Shown here piece by piece: positions 28,457 through 39,392 of a stretch of DNA of 64,000 nt (position 1 is its first letter; each line of letters starts with the position of its first letter). The DNA lies in NCBI RefSeq assembly GCF_002101585.1, contig NZ_LQOT01000040.1, positions 79,548 through 143,547 on the forward strand. Reading direction: 5' to 3'. Below the pieces are notes generated by a model. The model had not been told where the DNA came from. It worked only from the letters and a program-made list of their open reading frames with translations, and made no database searches. Origin of the DNA: Mycolicibacter engbaekii. GTDB lineage: Bacteria > Actinomycetota > Actinomycetes > Mycobacteriales > Mycobacteriaceae. Made by a program: the position numbers and the translations under genes.

Positions 28457-29029
28457 ATGGGCCACCCGGAGCGCAGTGACGCCGAACTTCTGGCCGCGCA
28501 TGTCGCCGGCGACCCGTACGCCTTCGGTGAGCTCTACGGGCGCCACCATCGGCGGCTGCGCCGCCTGGCCCGGCTCACCACCGGCTGCCCCGAGGAGGCC
28601 GAGGACGCCCTGCAGGAGGCGATGCTCTCGGCGCACCGGGCGGCCGGGTCGTTTCGCCACCACGCCGCCGTGGGCAGCTGGCTGCACCGCATCGTGGTCA
28701 ACGCCTGCCTGGACCGGCTGCGCCGCCGCCCCGTGACCCACATCGAACTGCTCGCCGGCCACGCCACCGTCGGCGATCGCACCGCACAGGTCGATACCGC
28801 GCTGCTGGTCCGTGCCGCGTTGCGCCGGCTGCCGGCCGCCCAGCGGGCCGCGGTGATCGCGGTGGACATGCACGGCTATTCGGTGGCCGACGCCGCGCAG
28901 GTGTTCGGGGTGGCTCCGGGAACGGTCAAGAGTCGCTGCGCCCGCGGACGGGCCCGGCTGGCCGCGCTGCTGGAACGGTCCGCCCCCCTGGGCCCGGCGC
29001 TGCGGTGCGCAGGCCCGGCGGGCGGATAA
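28457..29029 (+). CDS. sigM: ECF RNA polymerase sigma factor SigM
   Basis: A 190-residue ECF sigma factor. Region 2 is seen as DPYAFGELYGRHHRRLRRLARL, EEAEDALQEAMLSAHRAAGSF and WLHRIVVNACLDRLRRR. Region 4 follows as RLPAAQRAAVIAVDMHGYSVADAAQVFGVAPGTVKSRCARGRARL. In M. tuberculosis SigM drives ESX and other surface genes. The start is ATG 28457, supported by TACTGT 7 nt upstream. The partner anti-sigma gene follows in the same frame after a 36-bp gap but lacks its N-terminal domain (see findings). Confidence 0.92.
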   Translation: MGHPERSDAELLAAHVAGDPYAFGELYGRHHRRLRRLARLTTGCPEEAEDALQEAMLSAHRAAGSFRHHAAVGSWLHRIVVNACLDRLRRRPVTHIELLAGHATVGDRTAQVDTALLVRAALRRLPAAQRAAVIAVDMHGYSVADAAQVFGVAPGTVKSRCARGRARLAALLERSAPLGPALRCAGPAGG

Positions 29030-29065
29030 CCTTGGCGCCCGAGGGGGTCAGCAGGTCGGCGCGCG

Positions 29066-29614
29066 ATGGTGCGCGACGACACCACAACGAGCGGAAGCCG
29101 CGGCATGCCAGTCGATGCGGGCGAGGAACAGCCCCGGGGCCACAGTGGGCCACCGGCGCACTCCAGCCGGCCCCTGCCCCAGTTCAACCGGATCGCCGCC
29201 TGGGCCGGCGGCACCGCCGCGGTGCTCGCCATCGGGCTCGGCACGGCCGCCTTGGTCCGGTCCCCCGGCGACACCTCCAGCGGGCGCCGTTCGTTCGACG
29301 CCATCACGGTGGAGTCCGCACCCACCGCGGTCCTGCCGCTGTCGGAACCGGAGCTCCTCGAACTGCTGGACCGCCGCCCCGAGTACGGCCCGCTCACCGA
29401 TCCGGCGCGCCGGGCGGGCTGCCTGACCGGTCTGGGCTATCCGGCTTCCACCCCGGTGCTGGGCGCCCGCGAGATCACCATCAATGGTCGCCCTGCGGTG
29501 GTGCTGCTGCTTGCGGGTACAACACCCGGCACGATCAACGCGCTGGCGGTGGCACCGCAATGCAGTGCGGCCGACACCGGGCTGCTGGCCGACACCACCG
29601 TGCGGCGCCCCTAG
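29066..29614 (+). CDS. Truncated anti-sigma-M-like membrane protein (Rv3912-like, no sigma-binding domain)
   Basis: A 182-residue protein that aligns with the membrane and outer part of Rv3912, which I recall as about 254 residues. One membrane helix lies at ~42-62 (RIAAWAGGTAAVLAIGLGTAALV). The outer domain carries the conserved LLELLDRRPEYGPL, RRAGCLTGLGYPASTPVLGA and APQCSAADTGLLADT. The N-terminal ~75-residue cytosolic domain that should grip SigM is missing. The 36 bp between the genes cannot encode it and no in-frame start exists upstream. An alternative start is ATG 29105, with GGAAG ahead. Either SigM is free of this control or another protein provides it. Confidence 0.75.
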   Translation: MVRDDTTTSGSRGMPVDAGEEQPRGHSGPPAHSSRPLPQFNRIAAWAGGTAAVLAIGLGTAALVRSPGDTSSGRRSFDAITVESAPTAVLPLSEPELLELLDRRPEYGPLTDPARRAGCLTGLGYPASTPVLGAREITINGRPAVVLLLAGTTPGTINALAVAPQCSAADTGLLADTTVRRP

Positions 29615-29633
29615 ACCCGGCCCCAGCGGTTCG

Positions 29634-29660
29634 GGAACAATCGCCGCCTACGCTGACGTT
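29634..29660 (+). promoter_or_regulatory. SigH-type promoter of trxB2-trxC
   Basis: GGAACA (29634-29639) and CGTT (29657-29660) are 17 bp apart, matching the mycobacterial SigH/SigE consensus GGAAYA-N16..18-CGTT. The thioredoxin operon is a known SigH target in M. tuberculosis, so disulfide-stress induction is expected. Downstream GGAAAGG (29688-29694) is the ribosome site. Confidence 0.75.
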
Positions 29661-29699
29661 GCAAGCCCGTGAAACCCGATCCCAGCGGAAAGGCCATCG

Positions 29700-30701
29700 A
29701 TGTCTGAGACACCCTCCACCCACCAGGTGATCATCATCGGCTCGGGTCCGGCCGGGTACACCGCCGCGATCTACGCCGCCCGCGCGCAGCTGGCCCCGGT
29801 GGTGTTCGAGGGCACCGCGTTCGGCGGCGCCTTGATGACCACCACCGAAGTGGAGAACTTCCCCGGCTTCCGCAACGGAATCATGGGCCCGGAGTTGATG
29901 GACGAGATGCGCGAGCAGGCCCTGCGCTTCGGCGCCGACCTGCGGATGGAGGACATCGAGTCGGTCGATCTGGAGGGGCCGGTCAAGACCGTCGTCACCG
30001 CCGACGGCGAGACCCTGCACGCCCGGGCCGTCATCTTGGCCATGGGCGCGGCCGCCCGCTACCTCAACATCCCCGGCGAGCAGGAGCTGCTGGGCCGCGG
30101 GGTGAGCTCGTGTGCCACCTGCGACGGCTTCTTCTTCCGTGACCAGGACATCGCCGTGATCGGCGGCGGTGACTCGGCGATGGAGGAGGCCACCTTCTTG
30201 ACCCGCTTCGCCCGCAGCGTGACGCTGGTGCACCGCCGCGACGAGTTCCGGGCCTCGAAGATCATGCTCGCCCGGGCCCGCGAGAACGACAAGATCCGAT
30301 TCCTGACCAACAGCGTTCCGGTCGCGGTGGAAGGCGAGCAGACCGTGACCGGCCTGCGGGTGCGCGACACCCTCAGCGGTGCGGAGACCACCCTGCCGGT
30401 GACCGGTGTGTTCGTCGCGATCGGCCACGACCCCCGCTCGGCGCTGGTGCGTGACACCGTTGAGCTGGACGCGGACGGCTACGTGCTGGTCCAGCAGCCC
30501 GGCACGCGCACCTCGGTGGAGGGCGTGTTCGCGGCCGGCGATCTGGTGGACCGCACCTACCGGCAGGCGATCACCGCCGCCGGAACGGGCTGCGCGGCCG
30601 CCATCGACGCCGAACGCTGGCTGGCAGAATCGCATGACGACACCGACGCAGCAGATGCCCACGACACCGGTACCGAGACCCTGACGGGAGCACCACGATG
30701 A
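29700..30701 (+). CDS. trxB2: Thioredoxin reductase
   Basis: A 333-residue low-molecular-weight thioredoxin reductase, cytoplasmic, passing electrons from NADPH through FAD to TrxC. The FAD motif GSGPAGY is at 14-20 and the redox pair Cys138/Cys141 in SSCATCDG. The NADPH motif [10 protein letters not shown] follows, and the C-terminal FAD motif is [10 protein letters not shown]. The stop overlaps the trxC start by ATGA, so the pair is translationally coupled. A SigH-type promoter lies 40-66 bp ahead. Confidence 0.97.
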   Translation: MSETPSTHQVIIIGSGPAGYTAAIYAARAQLAPVVFEGTAFGGALMTTTEVENFPGFRNGIMGPELMDEMREQALRFGADLRMEDIESVDLEGPVKTVVTADGETLHARAVILAMGAAARYLNIPGEQELLGRGVSSCATCDGFFFRDQDIAVIGGGDSAMEEATFLTRFARSVTLVHRRDEFRASKIMLARARENDKIRFLTNSVPVAVEGEQTVTGLRVRDTLSGAETTLPVTGVFVAIGHDPRSALVRDTVELDADGYVLVQQPGTRTSVEGVFAAGDLVDRTYRQAITAAGTGCAAAIDAERWLAESHDDTDAADAHDTGTETLTGAPR

Positions 30702-31027
30702 CCGACCACAGCACGGTAACCGTCTCCGACGCCACCTTCGCCGCCGATGTGCTGGCCAGCACCACACCGGTGCTGGTGGACTTCTGGGCGACCTGGTGCG
30801 GTCCCTGCAAGATGGTGGCCCCGGTGCTCGAGGAGATCGCCGCCGAGCAGGCCGGCCAGCTCACCGTCGCCAAACTCGACGTGGACGCCAACCCCAACAC
30901 CGCGCGGGACTTCAACGTGGTGTCGATCCCCACCCTGATCCTGTTCAAGGACGGCCAGCCGGTGAAGCGGATCGTCGGCGCCAAGGGCAAGGCCGCCCTG
31001 CTGCGGGAGCTCGCCGACGCCACATAG
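30698..31027 (+). CDS. trxC: Thioredoxin
   Basis: A 109-residue thioredoxin with active site WCGPCK (Cys34, Cys37), cis-Pro in [13 protein letters not shown] and the usual [14 protein letters not shown]. It is cytoplasmic, reduces protein disulfides, and is recycled by TrxB2, encoded just upstream with a 4-nt overlap. Full family length. Confidence 0.97.
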   Translation: MTDHSTVTVSDATFAADVLASTTPVLVDFWATWCGPCKMVAPVLEEIAAEQAGQLTVAKLDVDANPNTARDFNVVSIPTLILFKDGQPVKRIVGAKGKAALLRELADAT

Positions 31028-31194
31028 CGACGTCGGGCACTGTCCGGCCGGCTTGTGAGGCTGCGCTCTGTAGGCCCGTTTGTGGCCGCTCCGTTTTCGA
31101 AATTTGCCCTGGGATCTGAGACAATTCTGGCTAACCTGCTGGCAACATCAGCGGCGGCTCCAGTGCCAACAGCGACAACCGGAGGGTCTCAGTA

Positions 31195-32415
31195 ATGTCG
31201 GGTCGGCATCGCGGCGCCCAGGAGGGCCTGCGTCGTGGCGACCGTAGCGGCGCGGTGGTGGAGATCCGGGCGGCGCTTGCCGCCCTGGGCCTGGTGGACA
31301 GCCCCGACGCGGACCTGAGCACCGGCAAGCACGTGGCGCTCGACGTCTTCGACGCCGAACTCGACCAGGCGGTGCGGGCCTTCCAGCAACAGCGCGGTCT
31401 GCTTGTCGACGGGGTGATCGGCGAGGCCACCTACCGGGCACTCAAAGAAGCGTCCTACCGCCTGGGCGCACGCATTCTCAATCACCAGTTCGGGGCTCCG
31501 ATGTACGGCGACGATGTCGCCACGCTGCAGGCCCGGCTGCAGGATCTGGGTTTCTACACCGGTCTGGTGGACGGCTATTTCGGCATCCAGACCCACAACG
31601 CCCTGATGTCCTACCAGCGTGAGTACGGCCTGTACGCCGACGGCATCTGCGGGCCGGAGACGTTGCGCTCCTTGAACTTCCTGGCTTCCCGGGTGAGTGG
31701 CGGTTCGCCGCACGCGATCCGGGAAGAGGAACTGGTGCGACGCTCGGGCCCCCGGCTTTCCGGGAAGCGGATCGTGATCGACCCGGGCCGCGGCGGCCGG
31801 GACCACGGGCTGATCACCCAGACGCCGTCGGGTCCGATCAGTGAAGCAGACATCTTGTGGGACTTGGCAAGTCGTTTGGAAGGCCGGATGACGGCCATCG
31901 GGATGGACACTTTCCTGTCCCGCCCCAGTGGCCGCAATCCCTCCGACGCCGAGCGCGCAGCCACCGCCAACGCCGTGGGCGCCGACCTCATGATCAGTCT
32001 GCGCTGTGGCACCCACGTCAGCCCGGCGGCCAACGGGGTGGCGTCTTTCCACTTCGGCAACTCGCATGGTTCGGTGTCCACCATCGGCCGTAACCTTGCC
32101 GACTTCATTCAGCGAGAGATCGTGGCCCGCACCGGGTTACAAGACTGCCGCGCGCACGGCCGGACATGGGACCTGCTGCGGCTGACCCGGATGCCCACCG
32201 TCGAGGTGGACGTCGGCTACATCACCAGCCCGGGTGATCGCGCCATGCTGGCCTCCCCCGCCACCCGCGACGCCATCGCCGAAGGCATCCTGGCCGCGGT
32301 CAAGCGGCTGTATCTACTCGGCAAGAACGACCGGCCCACCGGAACCTTCACCTTCGCCGAGTTGCTGGCCCACGAGCTGTCGGTGGAGCGGACCGGCCAA
32401 CTCGGCGGTTCCTGA
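31195..32415 (+). CDS. cwlM: CwlM, amidase-like regulator of peptidoglycan precursor synthesis
   Basis: A 406-residue protein. Two peptidoglycan-binding-1 domains (~10-80 and ~90-165: FQQQRGLLVDGVIGEATYRAL; QARLQDLGFYTGLVDGYFG) precede an Amidase_3 domain (~190-385). The first zinc ligand motif is DPGRGG (Arg199), where active enzymes have DPGHGG, so amidase activity is doubtful. In mycobacteria CwlM is a PknB substrate that activates MurA. The threonine-rich C-terminus (RPTGTFTFAELL) is the known phosphorylated region. GGAGGG precedes the ATG; TAACCT at 31132-31137 is a possible -10. It ends 1 bp from the convergent next gene. Confidence 0.94.
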   Translation: MSGRHRGAQEGLRRGDRSGAVVEIRAALAALGLVDSPDADLSTGKHVALDVFDAELDQAVRAFQQQRGLLVDGVIGEATYRALKEASYRLGARILNHQFGAPMYGDDVATLQARLQDLGFYTGLVDGYFGIQTHNALMSYQREYGLYADGICGPETLRSLNFLASRVSGGSPHAIREEELVRRSGPRLSGKRIVIDPGRGGRDHGLITQTPSGPISEADILWDLASRLEGRMTAIGMDTFLSRPSGRNPSDAERAATANAVGADLMISLRCGTHVSPAANGVASFHFGNSHGSVSTIGRNLADFIQREIVARTGLQDCRAHGRTWDLLRLTRMPTVEVDVGYITSPGDRAMLASPATRDAIAEGILAAVKRLYLLGKNDRPTGTFTFAELLAHELSVERTGQLGGS

Positions 32416-32416
32416 C

Positions 32417-33154
32417 CTAAACCGCACTCCCCGACGCCGGCGCACACGCACCGATCGGTGCCTCGAGCCGCGCGCTTTCCAGCAACCGCTCGAGCGCGGC
32501 TTCCACTTCCGCCTTCCAACCCAGGCCCTTGTCGAGTTCCAAGCGCAACCGGGGAAAGTACCGGTGCGGCGCCACCACGGTGAAGCCGACGTCGGTCAGG
32601 AACTCCGCGGCGATGATGCAGTGTTCGACGGAGCAGTCGCCGACCGCTTCGAGCACCGGCGCCACGTCGGGCGGTGCGCTCGCGGTGTCCAGCAGCTCCG
32701 AGGCCTCCGGTGTCCGGCCGAAGGCCTCCAGTGCGCGGACCCCTCGGCGCATCAGCTCCTCGACCACCCGGGAGATCAGTTCCCGCGGCAGCCCGTCGGC
32801 CAGCGGAGCCGGATCGACCCCGATCGATGTCAGGAGCACCGCGTCGGCGGAAACCGGCCCGGTGGGAAACCGGTGCGCCCGCGGGACGGCGCGCGGGGGC
32901 GCGTAGAGCGCGTAGCCCAGACATGGCGGGTCCGCGATGCCGCGGGCGGCGGCCGAGGGGGTGGCCACCTGGCCGCAGGTCCCCCACTCCAGCATCACCA
33001 TCGACAGCCAGGCTTCCTTCTCGAACTCCGGGTCCGACAGGTGCTCGTCGCCGCGGAGGGTCGCCGGATCCACCTCCCAGAAGACGCAGCGCCGTGCGTG
33101 CTTGGGAAGCTGCTCGAAACCCTCCAGCTTCAGGGGTGCGATTCGGACAGACAC
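32417..33154 (-). CDS. Conserved protein, acetyltransferase-like (Rv3916c-like)
   Basis: A 245-residue cytoplasmic protein. The N-terminal half resembles a GNAT fold (MSVRIAPLKLEGFEQLPKHARRCVFWEVDP; LGYALYAPPRAVPRAHRFPTGPVSADAVLLTSIGVDP), and the C-terminal half includes RRGVRALEAFG and FLTDVGFTVVAPHRYFPRLRLEL, like the acceptor strand of GNAT enzymes. Substrate and role are unknown. The start is GTG 33154. It is always beside parB and cwlM in mycobacteria. It is transcribed in the parB direction after a 224-bp gap containing the inverted repeat CGTCAC-A-GTGACG (33327-33339). Confidence 0.8.
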   Translation of the reverse strand: MSVRIAPLKLEGFEQLPKHARRCVFWEVDPATLRGDEHLSDPEFEKEAWLSMVMLEWGTCGQVATPSAAARGIADPPCLGYALYAPPRAVPRAHRFPTGPVSADAVLLTSIGVDPAPLADGLPRELISRVVEELMRRGVRALEAFGRTPEASELLDTASAPPDVAPVLEAVGDCSVEHCIIAAEFLTDVGFTVVAPHRYFPRLRLELDKGLGWKAEVEAALERLLESARLEAPIGACAPASGSAV

Positions 33155-33378
33155 TGGACTCCCGGTCTCAACCCGCGCTGTCGCCCACGACAGCCCTTTA
33201 AGGATAGGAGGGACGAGCCGCCGGATGCCACCCTCGGTGCCATTTGGCGGGCCGACCCCTGGAAAAATCGAAAGCTACTGTCGTTCAACATCATTGGAAG
33301 CCACCTCGGTTCCGGGATCGCCGTACCGTCACAGTGACGTAACGGCCCGGTAGCCCTGGACGTTGGCTGATCACGGCC

Positions 33379-34377
33379 TTAAGAGGTTTTCCGGTCCATC
33401 ATCTCGACGATGCGCTGCAAGTCGTCGACCGACCCGAATTCGACCACAATCTTGCCCTTGCGCTTGCCCAGACTGACCATCACCCGGGTGTCGAAGGTCG
33501 TCGACAGCCGCTCGGCGATGTCCTGCAGGCCGGGCATCTGGATCGGCTTGCGCCGCGGCGCGACCGGGTTCGCGGGTCCCGCACGGTTGGCCAGGGTGAC
33601 GGCCTCCTCGGTGGCGCGCACCGACAGCCCCTCGGCCACGATCCTCGCCGCGAGCTCCTCCTGCGCCTCGGCTCCCCCCTCCAGGGAGAGCAGCGCCCGC
33701 GCGTGCCCGGCTGACAGCACCCCGGCGGCGACTCTGCGCTGCACCGCGATGGGCAGCCGCAGCAGCCGGATCATGTTCGTCACCAAGGGACGAGAGCGTC
33801 CGATGCGGGTCGCCAACTCGTCGTGGGTGACCCCGAACTCGTCCAGCAATTGCTGGTAGGCCGCCGCCTCTTCCAAGGGGTTGAGCTGAACGCGGTGGAT
33901 GTTCTCCAGCAGCGCGTCGCGCAGGAGGTTGTCGTCCTCGGTCTCCCGCACGATCGCGGGGATGGTTTCCAGGCCGGCCTGTTGCGACGCCCGCCAGCGC
34001 CGCTCCCCCATCACCAACTGGTAGCGCGACGAGCCCGGTATCTCCCGCACCACGATCGGCTGCATCAGGCCGAATTCGCGGATGGAATGCACCAGTTCCG
34101 CAAGCGCCTCGTCGTCGAACACCTGCCGGGGCTGGCGCGGGTTGGGCTCGATGTCGGCCGGCCTGATCTCCCGGTAGACCGCCCCCACATCCGGCGCGGC
34201 CGCCGGCGGTGCGGTGCCCAGGCCGCCAAGCACGACGTCGGCAGCCGCATCGCCCATACGCGGACCCAGGCCCGCCGCCCGGTCCCCCGGTGCGTCGCTG
34301 CCCTCGCCCGGCCCCGTCGGGATCAGCGAGGCCAGGCCGCGGCCCAGGCCGCCTTTCTTACGCGACGGTCCGGTCAT
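33379..34377 (-). CDS. parB: Chromosome partitioning protein ParB
   Basis: A 332-residue CTPase-clamp DNA-binding protein that loads at parS. The N-terminal motif [14 protein letters not shown] binds ParA. ParB/Srx motifs [21 protein letters not shown] and [14 protein letters not shown] (GERRxR box) form the CTP site. The helix-turn-helix follows ([20 protein letters not shown]), and the C-terminal dimer domain ends [18 protein letters not shown]. It lies 69 bp downstream of parA in one operon, close to three parS sites and 5-7 kb from oriC, as usual. Confidence 0.97.
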   Translation of the reverse strand: MTGPSRKKGGLGRGLASLIPTGPGEGSDAPGDRAAGLGPRMGDAAADVVLGGLGTAPPAAAPDVGAVYREIRPADIEPNPRQPRQVFDDEALAELVHSIREFGLMQPIVVREIPGSSRYQLVMGERRWRASQQAGLETIPAIVRETEDDNLLRDALLENIHRVQLNPLEEAAAYQQLLDEFGVTHDELATRIGRSRPLVTNMIRLLRLPIAVQRRVAAGVLSAGHARALLSLEGGAEAQEELAARIVAEGLSVRATEEAVTLANRAGPANPVAPRRKPIQMPGLQDIAERLSTTFDTRVMVSLGKRKGKIVVEFGSVDDLQRIVEMMDRKTS

Positions 34378-34446
34378 CGGTGGCGCTCCTCCCTCTCCCT
34401 GTGCCCACGGTGGCTGACTTCTTGGCGGCTCGGGCCGCTGGGCGGG

Positions 34447-36790
<2,344 letters not shown>

Positions 36791-36846
36791 CTCGTCTCCC
36801 TCCGTGTCCGGCGGCTCATCTGCACCGGTTGGCTTGTTGCGGCGGT

Positions 36847-37926
36847 TTACCGCTTGCGTTTCTTCGGCTTGGCACCTGCGCCGGGACGTCCGCCCCGCGC
36901 GGCGGGGCGGCCCGGGTTGCGTTTCACCGCATCCGCGCCCCCACCGGCTTTCGGCTCGGGCGCATCGGACTCAGGCGCTTCGGCTTCAAGGGCATCGGCT
37001 GTTGCCGCCCGGGCCGCCCGCTTGGGCTTGGCTCCGGGAGCCGGAGCGTTGGCGGCACGGCGGCGCAGCGCCTCTTCCTTCTTGGCCTCGTCTTCCTTGG
37101 CGATCAACCCGAAGACGTAGTGCTGCTGAGCGAAGGTCCAGATGTTGTTGGAGAACCAGTACAGGATGATCGCCAGGGGCAGGAACGGGCCGCCGACCAC
37201 CACGCCGAGCGGGAACACGTACAGCGCCAGCTTGTTCATCATCGCGGTCTGCGGGTTCGCCGCGGCTTCCGGACTCTGCCGTGCCACCGAGGCCCGGCTG
37301 TTGAAGTAGGTGGCGATGCCGGCCGCGAGCATGATCGGCACCCCGACGGCGATCACCGACACCCGGTTGAATTCGGCGAAGGCGTCCAGGCCGGTCCGCT
37401 GAATCATCGTCGCGCCCAGCGGTGCCCCGAACAGGTTTGCGTCCAGGAAGTTGCCCACGTCCTCGGCGCTGAAGAAGTAGTTGCCCAGCTGACGGTTCAG
37501 ATCCGGCGACAGGCCGAGCTGGCCGATCCCGGTGCTGGTGCGGTTGAACGACCGCAGCACATGGAACAGGCCCAGGAACACCGGCACCTGAGCCAGCATC
37601 GGCAGGCAACCCAGGATGGGGTTGAAGCCGTGCTCACGCTGCAGCTTCTGCATCTCCAGCGCCATCTTCTGGCGGTCCTTGCCGTACTTCTTCTGCAAGG
37701 CCTTGATCTGGGGTTGCAGCTCCTGCATCTGCCGGGTGGTCCGGATCTGCTTGACGAACGGCTTGTACAGCAGGGCCCGCAGCGTGAACACCAGGAACAC
37801 CACCGACAGGGCCCAGGTGAAGAAGTTCGCCGGCCCCAGCAGAAGGCTAAAAGCCTTGTACCACAACCACATAATGCCCGACACCGGGTAGTAAACGTAG
37901 TCCAGGCTGCCCGGATCAAAGGACAC
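36847..37926 (-). CDS. yidC: Membrane protein insertase YidC
   Basis: A 359-residue membrane insertase of the YidC/Oxa1 family. Five to six membrane segments are visible. The conserved core includes [41 protein letters not shown] and [20 protein letters not shown]. The C-terminal tail is long and basic (PKKRKR), likely for ribosome contact. I choose GTG 37926 ([10 protein letters not shown]) because GGAGGG is correctly spaced; an in-frame GTG at 37935 overlaps that site. It overlaps yidD by 11 nt. Confidence 0.95.
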   Translation of the reverse strand: MSFDPGSLDYVYYPVSGIMWLWYKAFSLLLGPANFFTWALSVVFLVFTLRALLYKPFVKQIRTTRQMQELQPQIKALQKKYGKDRQKMALEMQKLQREHGFNPILGCLPMLAQVPVFLGLFHVLRSFNRTSTGIGQLGLSPDLNRQLGNYFFSAEDVGNFLDANLFGAPLGATMIQRTGLDAFAEFNRVSVIAVGVPIMLAAGIATYFNSRASVARQSPEAAANPQTAMMNKLALYVFPLGVVVGGPFLPLAIILYWFSNNIWTFAQQHYVFGLIAKEDEAKKEEALRRRAANAPAPGAKPKRAARAATADALEAEAPESDAPEPKAGGGADAVKRNPGRPAARGGRPGAGAKPKKRKR

Positions 37927-38230
37927 CGTATTCACCCTCCGCTCGTTCTTGAGAGGCGTTCTCGCCAGGGCAGCAGCCCTCGCCAGCGCCCTGGGAGCGC
38001 TCGGGAATAGGGTCCCAACCGCCTTGATGCCACGGCCCGCACTTGGCCAGCCGTACCACTGCCAACCAGCTTCCCCGAATCAGCCCATATTCGCTCAGGG
38101 CGTCCACCGCATATTGGCTGCAGGTCGGCATGAATCGGCAGCTCGGCAGACGCAGCGGGGAGACCATGTTGCGGTACAGCTGGATGAGGAAGATCAGTCC
38201 GCGCACCGGCGCCACCGCGATCCCGTGCAT
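37916..38230 (-). CDS. yidD: Membrane protein insertion efficiency factor YidD
   Basis: A 104-residue YidD protein. The family core [39 protein letters not shown] and [10 protein letters not shown] is present, here split for brevity. It is thought to help YidC-dependent insertion at the membrane inner face. The ATG at 38230 overlaps the rnpA stop (ATGA) and the end overlaps yidC by 11 nt, so rnpA-yidD-yidC are coupled. Confidence 0.93.
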   Translation of the reverse strand: MHGIAVAPVRGLIFLIQLYRNMVSPLRLPSCRFMPTCSQYAVDALSEYGLIRGSWLAVVRLAKCGPWHQGGWDPIPERSQGAGEGCCPGENASQERAEGEYGVL

Positions 38231-38613
38231 CAGCGCACCGCCCCGGCCGTCCGGCGGATCGATTGCAGGCCGGCGCGCAGCTGGGCACCCAGCGTCGCCG
38301 AAGTCGCATCCCTGCTGCCGGGCAATGCCCGGATCACCAGCCGCTCGTCGGGTTGCAGCTCTGCCAACAGCGTGCGGGCGACATGGCGCAGACGCCGCGC
38401 CACCTGGTGCCGCTCGACAGCGGACCCGACCGTCTTGGCGATGATCAAGCCCACCTGGGGCGGAGTTGCGGTGGCGGCATCCGGCGTCGACGTCTCGGTA
38501 GGTTCGGTCCGCCGGTCATAGATCACCAGGTCGGGCTGTACTGCCCGTCGGCCATATTTGACCGTCGCACCGAAGTCGGCCGATCGTCTCATCCGGTGTT
38601 GAGCCGGGAGCAC
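38230..38613 (-). CDS. rnpA: Ribonuclease P protein component
   Basis: A 127-residue basic protein subunit of RNase P, which trims tRNA 5' ends. [17 protein letters not shown] starts the fold, and the RNR-like signature is [16 protein letters not shown]. The insert [17 protein letters not shown] (~35-51) is longer than in most bacteria but is usual for mycobacteria. The start is GTG 38613, 17 bp after rpmH. Confidence 0.93.
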   Translation of the reverse strand: MLPAQHRMRRSADFGATVKYGRRAVQPDLVIYDRRTEPTETSTPDAATATPPQVGLIIAKTVGSAVERHQVARRLRHVARTLLAELQPDERLVIRALPGSRDATSATLGAQLRAGLQSIRRTAGAVR

Positions 38614-38630
38614 CGCCGAACTGCCTGTGC

Positions 38631-38774
38631 TCAGGCAGTCAGCGAGCTACGGCCCTTGCGACGCCGGGCGGTGACGATGGCCCGGCCGGCACGGGTCCGC
38701 ATCCGCAGGCGGAACCCGTGGACACGGGCCCGACGACGGTTGTTGGGCTGGAAGGTCCGCTTGCCCTTGGCCAC
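38631..38774 (-). CDS. rpmH: 50S ribosomal protein L34
   Basis: A 47-residue L34: [20 protein letters not shown], then [21 protein letters not shown]. It has full family length. The start is GTG 38774, with AAGGAGAG on the same strand 7 nt ahead. It heads the rpmH-rnpA-yidD-yidC-jag series, divergent from dnaA. Confidence 0.97.
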   Translation of the reverse strand: MAKGKRTFQPNNRRRARVHGFRLRMRTRAGRAIVTARRRKGRSSLTA

Positions 38775-39392
38775 GGCACACTCTCCTTGTTGCGTCTTGC
38801 GTCGCGCCTGCCCGACACACCGGAATCCCGTTGTGCCTGCCGCACGCGACGCACTCGGTAAGCTCGGTGAACTTCTGCGTCTTGCTCGTAACCGGCGCGG
38901 GCTCCGGCCAATGGCCGATCGCTGCCGTATCGCCGACGTTCGGGCGACTGTTCGAGGGTACTGATGCTGCTTCGCCGGGTCAAACCCTGCCCTCTGGCAT
39001 GCCCGGCCGCCAGATCGGCCCGACATTTAAGCGACCCAATATTCACAGTGGTCACACGCGTATCGACTCGCCTCGCGATAGCGATTTTCCTTTGAATCAT
39101 CTGACTGAAAGGAGTAGTCCTACACCCCGAAACCTGTTAACTTGCTTGCCAGCGCCGTTTCGCTTACCGGAGCGGTTTTCGACCACGAACCGAAGATCAA
39201 GAAGCGGATCACGCTTCAGATATCGCGTCTGTTGTCTGGAGTATCCGTTGCTGAGCAACCGGCCCAGGGGGCCTCACCGCGGAATGCGCACCTCATCCAC
39301 ATCTGTGGATAACTGTGTGGATAGCATGTCCCGGTACGGCACCCGCGCACCACGGTGCCAACCGGACGGCGTCGAACCAGGGGGATGGGGCT
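38775..39392. other. rpmH-dnaA intergenic region with DnaA boxes
   Basis: This 618-bp gap holds the divergent rpmH and dnaA promoters, which I cannot place exactly, and relatively AT-rich stretches near 39045-39115. TGTGGATAA (39304-39312, a perfect DnaA box on the minus strand) and TGTGGATAG (39316-39324) lie about 70-90 bp before the dnaA start, consistent with autoregulation. No gene is evident. Confidence 0.7.
39304..39324 (-). promoter_or_regulatory. Pair of DnaA boxes upstream of dnaA
   Basis: Minus-strand TTATCCACA (39312-39304) is the full consensus; CTATCCACA (39324-39316) has one mismatch. Spacing is 12 bp centre to centre. Confidence 0.75.

Noticed and set aside
38631..39026. 131-codon minus-strand reading with rpmH at its end
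   Set aside because: Only the last 47 codons are conserved (L34), and AAGGAGAG precedes GTG 38774; the rest is promoter region.
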